This document shows, one piece after another, positions 15,759 to 25,634 of a stretch of DNA of 26,446 nucleotides; position 1 is the first letter of the stretch; every line of letters begins with the position of its first letter. The DNA comes from DATJFH01 sp035495815. Lineage in GTDB: Bacteria > Acidobacteriota > Terriglobia > Bryobacterales > Bryobacteraceae. The notes below the pieces were generated by a model. That model had not been told where the DNA came from and made no database searches. It saw only the letters and a program-made list of their open reading frames with translations. Where the stretch lies: contig DATJFH010000290.1 of assembly GCA_035495815.1 (NCBI GenBank), forward strand, positions 1 through 26,446, in the 5' to 3' direction. The position numbers and the translations under genes were made by a program.

Positions 15759-16354
15759 CAGAGCAGGGATCTCACGTCCGCCAGCATCCGGTCACTCATC
15801 CAGTCGGTATTGCTGATGATCTTGCGCAGCACTTTACCCCGCCCGTCGATGATGTAGGTTTCCGGGACCTTCTGCGTGCCATATTCCGAACTGATCTTTT
15901 TCTCCGGATCGCGCGCCGTCAGGAAGGAGATACGCGCCTTGGCGAGGAATTCGCGATAGGCGTTCTCGTCCTTGTCAATGCTCACTCCCAGCACCACGAC
16001 GCCGGAATTGGCGAACTGCCGCTGAAACGCGTTCAGCGAAGGGAGTTCCTCGATGCACGGCGGGCACCAGGTGGCCCAAAAATTCAGAACCAGCAGTTTG
16101 CCGCCGAAGTTCGAGTTGGTGATCGTGCGGCCGTTGTCGGCAGTAATGGAAAAGTCCGGGGCCGAATCTCCCACAACCACCAGGCGTTCGTGAAAGGAGT
16201 CGAAGATGACCCACACGAACACGGCCAGCAGCAGGCCGATCAAAGTATGGATGATGCGCTCCAGCTTCATCGAAGCCGGCTTCCGGCTGTTTCCGGTTTC
16301 GGGCTCTGGTTTGACCGCTCGTTGGCTCATCCGGCTGCGTTGATTCCTCTCCAT
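15758..16354 (-). CDS. Membrane-anchored TlpA/ResA-like thiol-disulfide oxidoreductase
   Basis: A 198-residue protein with a hydrophilic N-terminus, one membrane anchor (about residues 33-51) and a periplasmic thioredoxin-like domain. The redox site is FWATWCPPC (Cys97, Cys100). Other AhpC/TSA-type marks are VGDSAPDFSI, LLVLNFWATW, VVVLGVSIDKD and the cis-Pro segment QKVPETYIID. Such proteins reduce disulfides in apocytochromes or envelope proteins. Starts at 16354, 16330 or 16270 are possible; none has a good ribosome site at normal spacing, so the N-terminal 8-28 residues are uncertain. It is the first gene of the minus-strand operon running to 12837 and diverges from the pterin operon. Confidence 0.9.
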   Translation of the reverse strand: MERNQRSRMSQRAVKPEPETGNSRKPASMKLERIIHTLIGLLLAVFVWVIFDSFHERLVVVGDSAPDFSITADNGRTITNSNFGGKLLVLNFWATWCPPCIEELPSLNAFQRQFANSGVVVLGVSIDKDENAYREFLAKARISFLTARDPEKKISSEYGTQKVPETYIIDGRGKVLRKIISNTDWMSDRMLADVRSLL

Positions 16355-16422
16355 CAGTGTATCCGGATGTTCGCCGGTGCGCTATGGGACGGGTTTCGCC
16401 GGCCCCGGCCGCGAGCCCTGAT

Positions 16423-16451
16423 TTGAAGCAGCCCTCCCGGCGCCTCATAAT
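16423..16451 (+). promoter_or_regulatory. Candidate sigma-70 promoter of the pterin operon
   Basis: TTGAAG (16423-16428) and CATAAT (16446-16451) stand 17 bases apart, 43 bases upstream of the ATG at 16494. Both hexamers match the housekeeping consensus at 4-5 of 6 positions in otherwise GC-rich DNA. The start point would lie near 16458. Confidence 0.5.
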
Positions 16452-16493
16452 AGGAAGTGTAGCCGCGCTTTTCCGCGGTGTCGCCCGGTCTCC

Positions 16494-16910
16494 ATGCTCA
16501 TCACCCGACGAATCGAGTTTTCAGCTTCCCACGTCTGCGCCAATCCCGCGCTGCCGCAGGAAGAAAACCGCCGTTTGTTTGGCGAAGCCGCCAATCCTTA
16601 CGGCCATGGGCATAACTACGTCGTCGAGGTGACCGTCGAAGGTGACCCCGACCCTGTCAACGGAATGGTCCTCGATCTCAAGGAATTGAAGGCCATCCTC
16701 AACCGCGAAGTAGTCGACCGCTTCGATCACCGCTTTCTGAACAAGGAAGTGCCTCCTTTCGACAGAACCATTCCGACAGTCGAGAATATCGCCATCGAAA
16801 TCTGGAATCGCATTCAGCCCAGCCTGTCACAGCCGCCGGCCAGGCTGCACGCGGTTCGGGTTTATGAAACGCCCGGGCTCTATGTGGATTACTTCGGAGA
16901 CCGGTCATGA
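16494..16910 (+). CDS. 6-pyruvoyltetrahydropterin synthase/QueD-family protein lacking the catalytic Cys
   Basis: A 138-residue member of the PTPS/QueD family of pterin enzymes. The zinc ligands are present: His13 (SASH), His38 and His40 (YGHGHNY). So are the Asp78-His79 pair (RFDHR) and Glu125 (VRVYET), which binds the pterin ring. The catalytic Cys, found as GKCNNP in the neighbouring paralogue, is replaced: the stretch reads GEAANP, with Ala at the Cys position and Glu31 just before it. Loss of this Cys is known in PTPS variants with altered side-chain chemistry, so this copy probably does a different step from its neighbour or acts with it. Its stop overlaps the start of the next gene by ATGA. 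The ribosome site is weak. Confidence 0.9.
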   Translation: MLITRRIEFSASHVCANPALPQEENRRLFGEAANPYGHGHNYVVEVTVEGDPDPVNGMVLDLKELKAILNREVVDRFDHRFLNKEVPPFDRTIPTVENIAIEIWNRIQPSLSQPPARLHAVRVYETPGLYVDYFGDRS

Positions 16911-17356
16911 TCACCGTGACGCGGCGCTACGAGTTCCCGGCGTCGCACCGGCTGCATGCTCCGGGGTTGTCCGACGAGGAGAACCGGCGGCTCTACGGAA
17001 AGTGCAATAATCCGTTCGGCCATGGGCACAATTACGTTCTCGAGATCAGCGTACGCGGGCCGGTGGAAGAGCGGTCGGGGCGGGCAGTCGATCCCGCGGC
17101 CCTCGACAGCTTGGTGCGCGAGCGCGTCATCCGGCTCTTCGACCACAAGAATCTGAATGATGAAGTCGACGAATTCCGCCGCGTCGTTCCGACAACGGAG
17201 AACTTCGGCCTGCTGATTCGAAGGCTGCTCAAACAGGAGTGGTCCAGCGTGTTTCCGGGTCCCTGGCCGCGCCTCAAAAAAGTTCGCATCGCCGAGACCG
17301 CCCGAAACATCTTTGAAGTTAATGAAGACAATGAAAGCGGAAATCATGGACAATGA
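16907..17356 (+). CDS. queD: 6-pyruvoyltetrahydropterin synthase/6-carboxytetrahydropterin synthase (QueD-like)
   Basis: A 149-residue PTPS/QueD enzyme with the full set of active residues: zinc ligands His14 (ASHRLH), His39 and His41 (FGHGHNY), catalytic Cys33 (GKCNNP), the Asp79-His80 pair (LFDHK) and Glu130 (RIAET). It acts on dihydroneopterin triphosphate made by the GTP cyclohydrolase encoded next, and it removes triphosphate to give 6-pyruvoyl- or 6-carboxy-tetrahydropterin. The product may serve queuosine or a biopterin-type cofactor. No queC, queE or sepiapterin reductase gene lies nearby, so the pathway stays open. It overlaps the upstream paralogue by 4 bases and folE by about 11. 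Shared features (EENRRL, NPxGHGHNYV) show the pair arose by tandem duplication long ago. Confidence 0.9.
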   Translation: MITVTRRYEFPASHRLHAPGLSDEENRRLYGKCNNPFGHGHNYVLEISVRGPVEERSGRAVDPAALDSLVRERVIRLFDHKNLNDEVDEFRRVVPTTENFGLLIRRLLKQEWSSVFPGPWPRLKKVRIAETARNIFEVNEDNESGNHGQ

Positions 17357-17948
17357 CGCGCCGGTCCTGACGCTGGAGCGGGAGCGGTCGCTCGAGGATC
17401 TGGTCCGGGAAATTCTGCCGCGCCTCGGAGAAGACCCGGAGCGGGAAGGCCTGCAGCGCACGCCTGCCCGGGTGGCAAAGGCGCTCGAGTTTCTCACCAG
17501 CGGCTACAAAGCCGATGTCCCGACCATTGTCAACGAGGCGCTCTACACGGTCACTTACGACGAGATGGTGATCGTCAAGGACATCGAATTCTTCAGCCTG
17601 TGCGAGCATCACCTGCTGCCGTTTTTCGGCAAGATGCACGTGGCCTATCTGCCGAAAGACAAGGTGATCGGCTTGAGCAAGCTGCCGCGCATCGTGGACG
17701 CCTTCGCGCGCCGGCTGCAGATTCAGGAGCGGCTGACGCAACAGGTGGCCCAGACGATTCAGGACGCGATCGATCCGGTAGGGGTAGGTGTCGTCTGCGA
17801 GGCGCGCCACCTGTGCATGATGATGCGCGGCGTGGAAAAGCAACACTCCGGGGCCATCACCAGCGCCATGCTGGGCGGATTTCGAACCTGCAAGGAAACC
17901 AGGGACGAATTTCTGTCCCTGGTCAATCATCGCATCAACGGAGCGTAG
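17346..17948 (+). CDS. folE: GTP cyclohydrolase I
   Basis: A 200-residue GTP cyclohydrolase I, which converts GTP to 7,8-dihydroneopterin triphosphate, the entry step to folate and pterins. Visible marks are the zinc ligands Cys86 and His89 (SLCEHHLLPF) and Cys157 (EARHLCMMMRG), GLSKLPRIVDAFARRLQIQERLT-type sequence at 109-131, and HSGAITSAMLGGF near the C-terminus. It is the canonical zinc form (FolE1). In-frame ATGs exist at 17313, 17322, 17331 and 17346. The last is preferred because a purine-rich AGCGGAA precedes it and it gives standard length; overlap with the upstream gene implies coupled translation. The operon PTPS-QueD-folE feeds one pathway. The 136-base gap to the convergent PQQ gene shows no clear terminator. 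Confidence 0.95.
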   Translation: MDNDAPVLTLERERSLEDLVREILPRLGEDPEREGLQRTPARVAKALEFLTSGYKADVPTIVNEALYTVTYDEMVIVKDIEFFSLCEHHLLPFFGKMHVAYLPKDKVIGLSKLPRIVDAFARRLQIQERLTQQVAQTIQDAIDPVGVGVVCEARHLCMMMRGVEKQHSGAITSAMLGGFRTCKETRDEFLSLVNHRINGA

Positions 17949-18084
17949 CAGCGCAATCGGCGCGCCGCGTGGCCGCTGGTTTCTTCCACTCCTGTGTCGC
18001 GCAACCCCCGGCAGCACTCGCGCCCGCCGGTTCCGGGGAAGCCCGCTTCGCCTGTCGGTTTTTACCCGGTTCCGGAAGGAAGCG

Positions 18085-19169
18085 TCACATGCCGAAGCAG
18101 TAGACTCGGCCGTCCTGAGCGCCGATCACCAGCCTGCCCTGCGCGATGGCGGGCGAGGCGGAGAGCGGCGAGCCGGCTTCGAATTCCCACACCTTGGCTC
18201 CGCTCTTCACATCGAGGACGTAGAGACGCCCGTCGTTCGAGCCGACATACACCCGGTCTCCGGAAATCGCCGGCGACGAGTCCACGCGCGCCTTGGTGGT
18301 GAACGTCCACAGGACTTTGCCGGTCGCGGCGTTCAGTCCGTAGACCAGCTTGTCCCGCCCCCCCAGCACGACCTTGCCTTCGACCACCGCGGCTGACGAG
18401 TAGAACGGGAAATGACGCTCCGGATTCTCGTATCGCCAGGTTATTTTCCTGGTTTTGAGATTGGCGGCCAGCACTTCATTGCTGAACGTGCCGTAGTACG
18501 CTGCAGATCCGGCCAGCGCCGGTGAGGCGGCGGTGTACGCGCCCGACGGGAATTCGAACAGCTGCGTTCCGTCCGCGACGCGGATGCCGCGAAAAATCTC
18601 GTCGCAGCCGCTGATGTATGCGACTCCGTCGGCCACGGCGGGCGTGGCATGCACGTAATTGTCCGTGGTGACCTTCCACAGCACCGCGCCGTTCTTGACC
18701 GACAGGCAGTACAGCGTTCCGTCATAGGACCCGATCAGAACACGGTCGTCGAGCGGCGCCGGCGAGGATTTGATGTCCCCCCCGGTCTTGAAGGTCCACA
18801 GGGCTTTGCCCGTCTTGATATCGACGGCGTGAAAGATTCCCGCCAGGTCGCCCACGTAAACCACGCCGTTCTTCACGGCTGGCGACGATTCGCCGACCCC
18901 CTCCGGGGAGACTTTGTACTTCCACCGCGCCTTTCCGGTCGCCAGGTCAACGGCGCTGAGGTAGCCGGCCCCGGATCCGACATAGACCACGCCGTCGGCT
19001 ATCGCGGCGGAGGACTCGACCGGCTCGCCCGCGTCGTAGGTCCAGAGCAGTTTGAGCGTTTTCGGAAGAGTGGAAGCGGCAATGCCGGTGAGGCGCGGAT
19101 TGCCTCGGAACTGCGGCCACTCGTCCTTCTGCTGCGGCCACAGGCAGGCAGCCGCGAATAGGGGAACGA

Positions 19170-19182
<13 letters not shown>
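18085..19182 (-). CDS. Secreted PQQ-like beta-propeller protein (365 residues)
   Basis: A short signal peptide (residues 1-14) precedes WPQFRGNPRLTG and about seven propeller blades of the quinoprotein-ADH-like type. Each blade follows GVVYVGSxxGxLxAxDxxTGKxxW, for example at VVYVGSGAGYLSAVDLATGKARW, VYVGDLAGIFHAVDIKTGKALW and RVYVGSNDGRLYVLDVKSG. The repeats bind structure, not necessarily PQQ: the ring cysteines and calcium ligands of true quinoprotein dehydrogenases are not evident, so it may be a scaffold like BamB or a binding protein. The start lies 13 bases inside the iron-dependent alcohol dehydrogenase gene, so it is co-translated. It is the last gene of the operon starting at 23887. 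Confidence 0.88.
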
Positions 19183-20264
<1,082 letters not shown>

Positions 20265-20303
20265 GAATTTGCGAAAGGTTCCAGGTGGACGGAGCCCTGC
20301 CGG

Positions 20304-21683
20304 TTACTTGTTGGCAAGCGCGAAGAGCTGATTCCGGTTGACGATGAACAGGGTCCCGTTAGCCGGCACAGGCGTCGAATACACCGAGCTTCCCATGTTC
20401 ATCTCCGCAATGAGCTTCTTTTCCTTGGCCGCTTCCATGACCACTACGTCGCCGTCTTCATCCCCCAGATAGACCTTGCCGTCGATGACCATCGGAGAGC
20501 CCCAGATGGCCGCCAGCATGTCGTGTACCCAGTACGGTTTTCCCGTCTTGGCGTCCAGACAGTGAAGAAATCCGCTGAAATCGGCATAGAAGACCAGCCC
20601 GTTATAAACCGCCCCCGTCGAAACGCTGCGCCGGATCTTGTCGTAATGCCAGATCTGCCCGGTTTTGGTGATATCGCCGCGCTTGGTGGGATCGATGGCA
20701 TAAAGATGACCCACTCCCTCGCCGTGCTCTGGATCCTGGCCGTTCGCCATGTAGACCACATTCTCGTAGACGACCGGCGTGGCGATGGTTTCGTTGCGGG
20801 TTTTCGGCCAGACCGAGTCCTTGGGGTTGGTATCGAACTCCCACAGCTTCTTGCCGGTGAGCGCTTCGTAGCTGCGCACCCAGCCGTCGCCCTGCGGGTG
20901 GATTACCTGGACCACGTCTCCGATTTTCGCCACCGTCGGCGAGGCCCATTGTCCGTGAAGTATCTTTTCACCGACGGAGTTGTCTTCCCAGACCAGCTTG
21001 TGAGTCTTCTTGCTGACCGCGATGATCGAAGGAGCCCTGGGTGACGGCACGTGGACATGGCTTTCGTCCTGTCCGTTGGCAGTGCTGACGTAGATCAGGT
21101 CGCCGTAAGAAACCGGAGAGGCGTTCGCCATGTTGTGAGGCTGGGACCCGACTTCCTCCATCATGTCGAACTTCCATTCGACTTTGGCGTTGCCTGCCCC
21201 GTCGCCCTTGGCGTTGAGGCAGACGATCTCGCAGCGGTTGGAGACGTAGTAAACCAGGTCGCCTTCGACCATGGGCGAGGAGCAGACACCCTGATAGGGC
21301 CAGTCGTTGGCTCTGCCGGCTGGAAGCTTCTCGTTGGTATGCTGCCACAGGAACTTTCCGTCCGCTTCATTGAAGGCCATGAGGACGCCGCGGTCGCCGC
21401 CCTCTTTCGGATTGCGCAACAGCTCGTTGTTGGTGCCCACGTAGACTCGACCGCCGGCCACGACGGGGTTGCCGTAGCTCTGTGAGCCCAGCTGGCCGAT
21501 CCACTTGACGTTCTTTTTCGAAGCCACGTCCCAGGTAGTGGGGATACCCTTCATGGAGGAGACCATGTTTCGATCCGGCGTGCCGCCCCACATCGGCCAG
21601 TCTTTCGCGCCGGGGTCGGAGGCGAACAGGATCAGGAGTGAAACCGGGAGAGCGGTCGAGAAGAGCAGAATCGTGCGTTTCAT
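20304..21683 (-). CDS. Secreted PQQ-like beta-propeller protein (459 residues)
   Basis: An N-terminal signal sequence (residues 4-21, hydrophobic) is followed by DWPMWGGTPDRNMVS, the entry motif of the quinoprotein-like propellers common in Acidobacteriota and Planctomycetota. Blade motifs include RVYVGTNNELL, DLVYYVSNRCEIVCLNAKG, GSPMVIDGKVYLGDEDGDVVVM-type and GTLFIVNRNQLFALANK. It is probably periplasmic or surface-exposed. Its ATG overlaps the stop of the 735-residue propeller gene (ATGA at 21683-21680), so the two are translated together and likely work together. I see no PQQ-binding disulfide or catalytic Asp that would mark a true quinoprotein dehydrogenase. Confidence 0.88.
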   Translation of the reverse strand: MKRTILLFSTALPVSLLILFASDPGAKDWPMWGGTPDRNMVSSMKGIPTTWDVASKKNVKWIGQLGSQSYGNPVVAGGRVYVGTNNELLRNPKEGGDRGVLMAFNEADGKFLWQHTNEKLPAGRANDWPYQGVCSSPMVEGDLVYYVSNRCEIVCLNAKGDGAGNAKVEWKFDMMEEVGSQPHNMANASPVSYGDLIYVSTANGQDESHVHVPSPRAPSIIAVSKKTHKLVWEDNSVGEKILHGQWASPTVAKIGDVVQVIHPQGDGWVRSYEALTGKKLWEFDTNPKDSVWPKTRNETIATPVVYENVVYMANGQDPEHGEGVGHLYAIDPTKRGDITKTGQIWHYDKIRRSVSTGAVYNGLVFYADFSGFLHCLDAKTGKPYWVHDMLAAIWGSPMVIDGKVYLGDEDGDVVVMEAAKEKKLIAEMNMGSSVYSTPVPANGTLFIVNRNQLFALANK

Positions 21684-23887
21684 TGATTAGCCGTCACTTT
21701 AAAGTTATCGAAATATACTCCGAATTGCGCGTCGGCGAAAAGTCCGGGACTGCCCTGGCGGTTGGGAATGGGATCCACGCGATCGATCAGCCAACCCTCG
21801 GGCTCGGTCTCGCCCGTAGGCCAGGCTTTGCCGCGAATCCGCGTTTTCCCGTCCGCCGTGTTCTCGACCCGGAGTTTCAATCGATACCATGTATTCGGTT
21901 TCCAGGCGAACGGAGCGGATACGGCGCGCGATACTTCGGGCTGCCAGGAATTCATCTCCAGGCGCTGGTTGTTTCCGAAGGCGACCAGAGTGTAGCGCTG
22001 CGCAATCACCCCGGCGTCGCCCATCTGCCGGCGCTTCTCGTTGATGCGAATGTCGGATTCGACAGTATAGTTGGACCAGTCGGAGGGTCCCATGAATACG
22101 CGTATGCGTTTGAACAACGTCTCGTTGGGAAGCTTCTCGATGACCTTCTGGCCATCCAGCTCGGCGACCTGTACCTTGCCGGCCACGGCGCTGATCCAAT
22201 GCGGCGGAACCTCGCCCGGTTTGAAGGATTCAAACGTCTCGTTCCAGGGCAGCGGCGGGATCACCCGGGCGCGAGCTTCGCCTGTCACTCCCCCCACGGC
22301 GGCTTTGATGAGCCCGGCCTGTCCCACTTTGTCGGCGCCGGCTGTGAACTTGCCGTCCACGACCGTGCCCTTCAGCCCCGCAATCGACCAGTCCGCTTTG
22401 TCTTCCCGCAGGAAGCGGCCCTTGGCGTCGTAGAGGCGGGCGTGCAACTGGACGGTGGCGCCGGTCTTCAGAACCAGTTCGGTGGGGGTAACCTGCACCC
22501 AGGCCGGCGCGCCCTCGCCTGGCTCCAGCTTCTGCGCTACCGGTTTCCAGGCGTGAGCTTTCGTCTGCTTCGGCCCGATCGCGTACAGGTTGTCGCTCGA
22601 AATGAAGTACACCCGCCCGCGGGCCACCGCCGCCGCCGCTACGATGGGCTCCGGCACCTTCTGAGAAAACAGGCCCTGCTGGCTGATGGGCATTTCGACT
22701 TCGCTCAGGATCTCGCATTTGTCGGCGTGCGGCTTCAGGATGAAGAACTTTCCCATCTCGCTGCCCGAATACAGCTTGCCGTCCGCCAGCACCAGGGACG
22801 CTTTCTGAATGGTGCCGATTGCCTGCTTCCAAAGCACTTTGCCGGTCTCGGTGTCGAAGGCCCAGAGATTGCCGCCATTGTCCACTTGATAAACACGGTC
22901 GCCGTCGAGCACGGGTGAAGAGAAGCCCCCCAGGAAGCCTTTGACTGCCCACTTGACGCTTTCCTTTCCGAGCTTGCCCTTCCCGGTAGCGTCGAAAGCG
23001 GTGATCATGCCCATCTCGTTGCTGTCGAGGTTTTCGTCGCCGTGGGAAACGATGGCGTACTTCCCAGTGAACAGGACTCCGGTATTGAGTCCCCGCTTGG
23101 CGATGACCAGATTCCATACAGGCTCGCCGGTCTGCGGCTTCACGGCCAGCGCCGCGCCGTCCGATCCGCCGCTCAGAAGCAGCCGCGTGCCGTTGACGTT
23201 GACGATATTCATGGGGGCGTAGCTGGTGTCATAGGGACGCCCGCCCGGCGTGCTCACCCACATGATTTCCCCGGTCTTCTTGTCCATGGCGATGTAGCGC
23301 TGCGAACGGTTGCCCTGGCTCCCCCAGGTGGATGTAGGAGTGGCCACGATCACCAGGCCGCCGTCGATGATCGGGGAAGCCGTGCGGCCTCCATGGGTCG
23401 TGAACGGTGAAAACTCTTCCGTGAGAGAGCGCTCCCAGATCTTCTTGCCGTCCTTGGTAAGCGCGGTGGTGAGGTTGTTCGAACCGAAGATATAGATGTT
23501 TCCGGTTTCGGGGTCGGCGGCCGGCGAAGCCCAGGCGACGCGGTGAGCCGGCACGTCGCTTTGATAAATGTTGAACTTGTACTCCCAGAGAACCTTGCCG
23601 GTATCGGCGTTGAGGCACATGACACGTTCCTGCTCGGTCTGATCCTTTCCAGCGGTGTTCTGGATATAGAGGTGGTCGCCCAGAATGATGGGGGTGGACC
23701 GGCCTCCGATGGGCGCTTTCCAGGCAAGGTTCTCACCGGAGAGGGACCATTTTTCGGGAAGGCCCTTTTCGCGGGAGCTGCCGTCGCGATTCGGACCGCG
23801 CCAGTCGGGCCAGTCTCCGACAGCGCCGATCTCCTGGGCGAAGAGTGGAAGGGAGCAGGTAAGAAGAATCGCAAGTTTTTGTAGCAT
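21680..23887 (-). CDS. Large secreted PQQ-like propeller with C-terminal concanavalin-like domain
   Basis: A 735-residue protein with signal peptide (residues 1-17, LLTCSLPLFA). A PQQ-like propeller follows (about 25-440: GDWPDWRGPNRDG entry, VMCLNADTGKVLWEY, IYIFGSNNLTTAL, RVYQVDNGGNLWAFDTETGKVLW, RVYFISSDNLYAIG), then an Ig-like stretch (about 455-545, VTPTELVLKTGATVQLHARLYD), and a DUF1080/LamG-like jelly roll (about 550-735: WNETFESFKPGEVPPHW, DWSNYTVESDIR, WYRLKLRVEN, QFGVYFDNFKVT). The last two suggest carbohydrate or surface attachment. It is the first gene of the operon and is served by a good promoter at 23927-23954. The ribosome site before the ATG is weak. Confidence 0.9.
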   Translation of the reverse strand: MLQKLAILLTCSLPLFAQEIGAVGDWPDWRGPNRDGSSREKGLPEKWSLSGENLAWKAPIGGRSTPIILGDHLYIQNTAGKDQTEQERVMCLNADTGKVLWEYKFNIYQSDVPAHRVAWASPAADPETGNIYIFGSNNLTTALTKDGKKIWERSLTEEFSPFTTHGGRTASPIIDGGLVIVATPTSTWGSQGNRSQRYIAMDKKTGEIMWVSTPGGRPYDTSYAPMNIVNVNGTRLLLSGGSDGAALAVKPQTGEPVWNLVIAKRGLNTGVLFTGKYAIVSHGDENLDSNEMGMITAFDATGKGKLGKESVKWAVKGFLGGFSSPVLDGDRVYQVDNGGNLWAFDTETGKVLWKQAIGTIQKASLVLADGKLYSGSEMGKFFILKPHADKCEILSEVEMPISQQGLFSQKVPEPIVAAAAVARGRVYFISSDNLYAIGPKQTKAHAWKPVAQKLEPGEGAPAWVQVTPTELVLKTGATVQLHARLYDAKGRFLREDKADWSIAGLKGTVVDGKFTAGADKVGQAGLIKAAVGGVTGEARARVIPPLPWNETFESFKPGEVPPHWISAVAGKVQVAELDGQKVIEKLPNETLFKRIRVFMGPSDWSNYTVESDIRINEKRRQMGDAGVIAQRYTLVAFGNNQRLEMNSWQPEVSRAVSAPFAWKPNTWYRLKLRVENTADGKTRIRGKAWPTGETEPEGWLIDRVDPIPNRQGSPGLFADAQFGVYFDNFKVTANQ

Positions 23888-23926
23888 ATGGTTTTCTTAA
23901 CCGGACACCGGGGGTTTCCACCTCAA

Positions 23927-23954
23927 GATATAATCCGGGGTCGCCGACAGTCAA
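23927..23954 (-). promoter_or_regulatory. Candidate sigma-70 promoter of the PQQ-propeller operon
   Basis: On the minus strand TTGACT (23954-23949) and TATATC (23932-23927) are separated by 16 bases. This is close to the housekeeping consensus and stands out in GC-rich DNA. Transcription would begin near 23920, giving a leader of about 33 bases before the ATG at 23887. The rest of 23888-24176, the divergent gap to the fucosidase gene, shows nothing further except a purine-rich GGAGG at 24154-24158, 18 bases before the fucosidase ATG. Confidence 0.6.
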
Positions 23955-24176
23955 GCCCGGGCCGGGCCAGATAGTGATGACGGGCGCCGCAGGGCCAAGG
24001 TTATGCCTGCCTGAAAGTTCACCGCCAAGCTGTCGGCCGCGCCTGCCAGCCCCTACATCAGTTTTCATCACATTCATCACCCTCGCGGTGCGGACAGACC
24101 CGGCTCCTGCCCCGTCGAAACGCACCCCTGTACAGCCTCGCCCGGTCTTACCCGGAGGTATACTTTCTTCGAGCCT

Positions 24177-25634
24177 ATGCGAATTGCCCTGCTCCTGCTC
24201 CTGGCTGTTTCGGCCCTCATGGCGCAGCCCTACCAGCCCACCTGGGAATCCATCGACAAGCGGCCGACCCCGGCCTGGTTCACCGACGCCAAATTCGGCA
24301 TCTTCATTCACTGGGGTGTCTACTCCGTCCCCGCCTACGCGCCGGTCCTTCCCGGCAAGCTCGCCTACGCCGAATGGTATTGGAACGCCATGACCCAGGG
24401 CCGGCAGCCCAAAGCCAACCCCATCCAGGCCGGCACCTGGGCATTCCATCAGAAGCAGTACGGCGCCGATTTCCCCTATCAGAACTTCGCGCGTCAATTC
24501 CGCGCCGAACTGTTCGATCCGGACCACTGGGCCGACGTCTTCGCCCGCTCCGGCGCGAAATACGTCGCGCTCACGTCCAAACACCACGAGGGCTTCGCGC
24601 TCTGGCCCAGCAAGGAGGCGTCAGCTACCTGGGGACGCCCCTGGAACGCGGTCGAGACCGGCCCCAAGCGCGATATCCTCGGCGACCTGACCGACGCGGT
24701 CCGCCGCAAGAACCTCAAGATGGGTTTCTACTATTCTCTCTACGAGTGGTACAACCCGCTCTGGCTGTCCGACCGGCCGCGGTACATTCGTGAACACATG
24801 ACGCCGCAGTTCAAGGATCTGGTCACCCGTTACAAGCCGGTAATCATTTTTGGCGACGGAGAATGGGACTTGCCCTCCGCCGAGTGGCGCTCGCCGGAAC
24901 TCCTCGCCTGGCTGTTCAATGAAACGGCGGTGAAGGATGAAGTGGTCATCAACGATCGTTGGGGAAAGGACTCGCGGCACAAGCACGGCGGATACTGGAC
25001 CACCGAGTACACTCCCGGAATGGCCGGAATGGATCACCCCTGGGAAGAGAGCCGCGGCATGGGATTCAGCTACGGCTACAACCGCTCGGAGCGCCTCGAA
25101 CACTATCGCACCGGCCGGGAACTCGTCATCATGCTGGTGGACCTGGTGAGCCGCGGCGGCAACCTGCTGCTCGATATCGGTCCCCGGGCGGATGGCATGA
25201 TCCCCATCGTCATGGAACAGCGGCTGATCGAAATCGGCTCCTGGCTCAAGGTGAACGGCGAAGCCATCTACGGAACCAAGCCCTGGAAAATGACCCGGCA
25301 GTGGAGCGCCGGAGAAGTGCCCAAGATGGAGTACAACAAGGAATTCTCGACGCCGTACGACGTAACCAAGCTCGCCGCGAAGCCGGCTCCCGGCAAAGCG
25401 TCGATCGAGGCGTTCTTCACCACGAAAGGCAGCGATCTGTTCGCCATACTGCCCCGCTGGCCCGGCCGCCGGTTCTCTGTGAAGGACGTGACCGGCGTAA
25501 AGTCCGTGACGCTCCTGGGCGCGGGGACGCCGCTGAAGTTCAAGCCGGTCAAAGGCGGTGTCTCGGTCGAGTTGCCTGACCTGCCCGAGGAATTGCTGGC
25601 CCAGCCAGCCTGGGCGCTGAAAATCGGCCGATGA
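24177..25634 (+). CDS. Secreted alpha-L-fucosidase, GH29 family
   Basis: A 485-residue glycoside hydrolase with a signal peptide (residues 1-16, VSALMAQ). GH29 marks are PAWFTDAKFGIFIHWGVYSVPA (split at 33-53), WADVFARSGAKYVALTSKHHEGFALW at 118-143 with the substrate-binding His136-His137, MGFYYSLYEWY at 182-192, IIFGDGEWD with the probable nucleophile Asp227, and RGGNLLLDIGPRADG. A beta-sandwich C-terminal domain closes the protein. It releases terminal L-fucose from glycans by a retaining mechanism, outside the cytoplasm. The best ribosome-like GGAGG is 18 bases upstream, longer than usual, but no other start fits the signal peptide. It is divergent from the propeller operon. No terminator is seen directly after it. 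Confidence 0.93.
   Translation: MRIALLLLLAVSALMAQPYQPTWESIDKRPTPAWFTDAKFGIFIHWGVYSVPAYAPVLPGKLAYAEWYWNAMTQGRQPKANPIQAGTWAFHQKQYGADFPYQNFARQFRAELFDPDHWADVFARSGAKYVALTSKHHEGFALWPSKEASATWGRPWNAVETGPKRDILGDLTDAVRRKNLKMGFYYSLYEWYNPLWLSDRPRYIREHMTPQFKDLVTRYKPVIIFGDGEWDLPSAEWRSPELLAWLFNETAVKDEVVINDRWGKDSRHKHGGYWTTEYTPGMAGMDHPWEESRGMGFSYGYNRSERLEHYRTGRELVIMLVDLVSRGGNLLLDIGPRADGMIPIVMEQRLIEIGSWLKVNGEAIYGTKPWKMTRQWSAGEVPKMEYNKEFSTPYDVTKLAAKPAPGKASIEAFFTTKGSDLFAILPRWPGRRFSVKDVTGVKSVTLLGAGTPLKFKPVKGGVSVELPDLPEELLAQPAWALKIGR

Noticed and set aside
14049..15857. Open frame of 602 codons on the plus strand opposite glcD
   Set aside because: It mirrors the codon pattern of the well-supported glcD and DUF1080 genes on the other strand, and its translation is Arg/His-rich without any recognisable motif.
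17949..18084. Search for a terminator between the convergent folE and propeller genes
   Set aside because: T-rich bases occur near 18058-18064 but no adequate stem precedes them.
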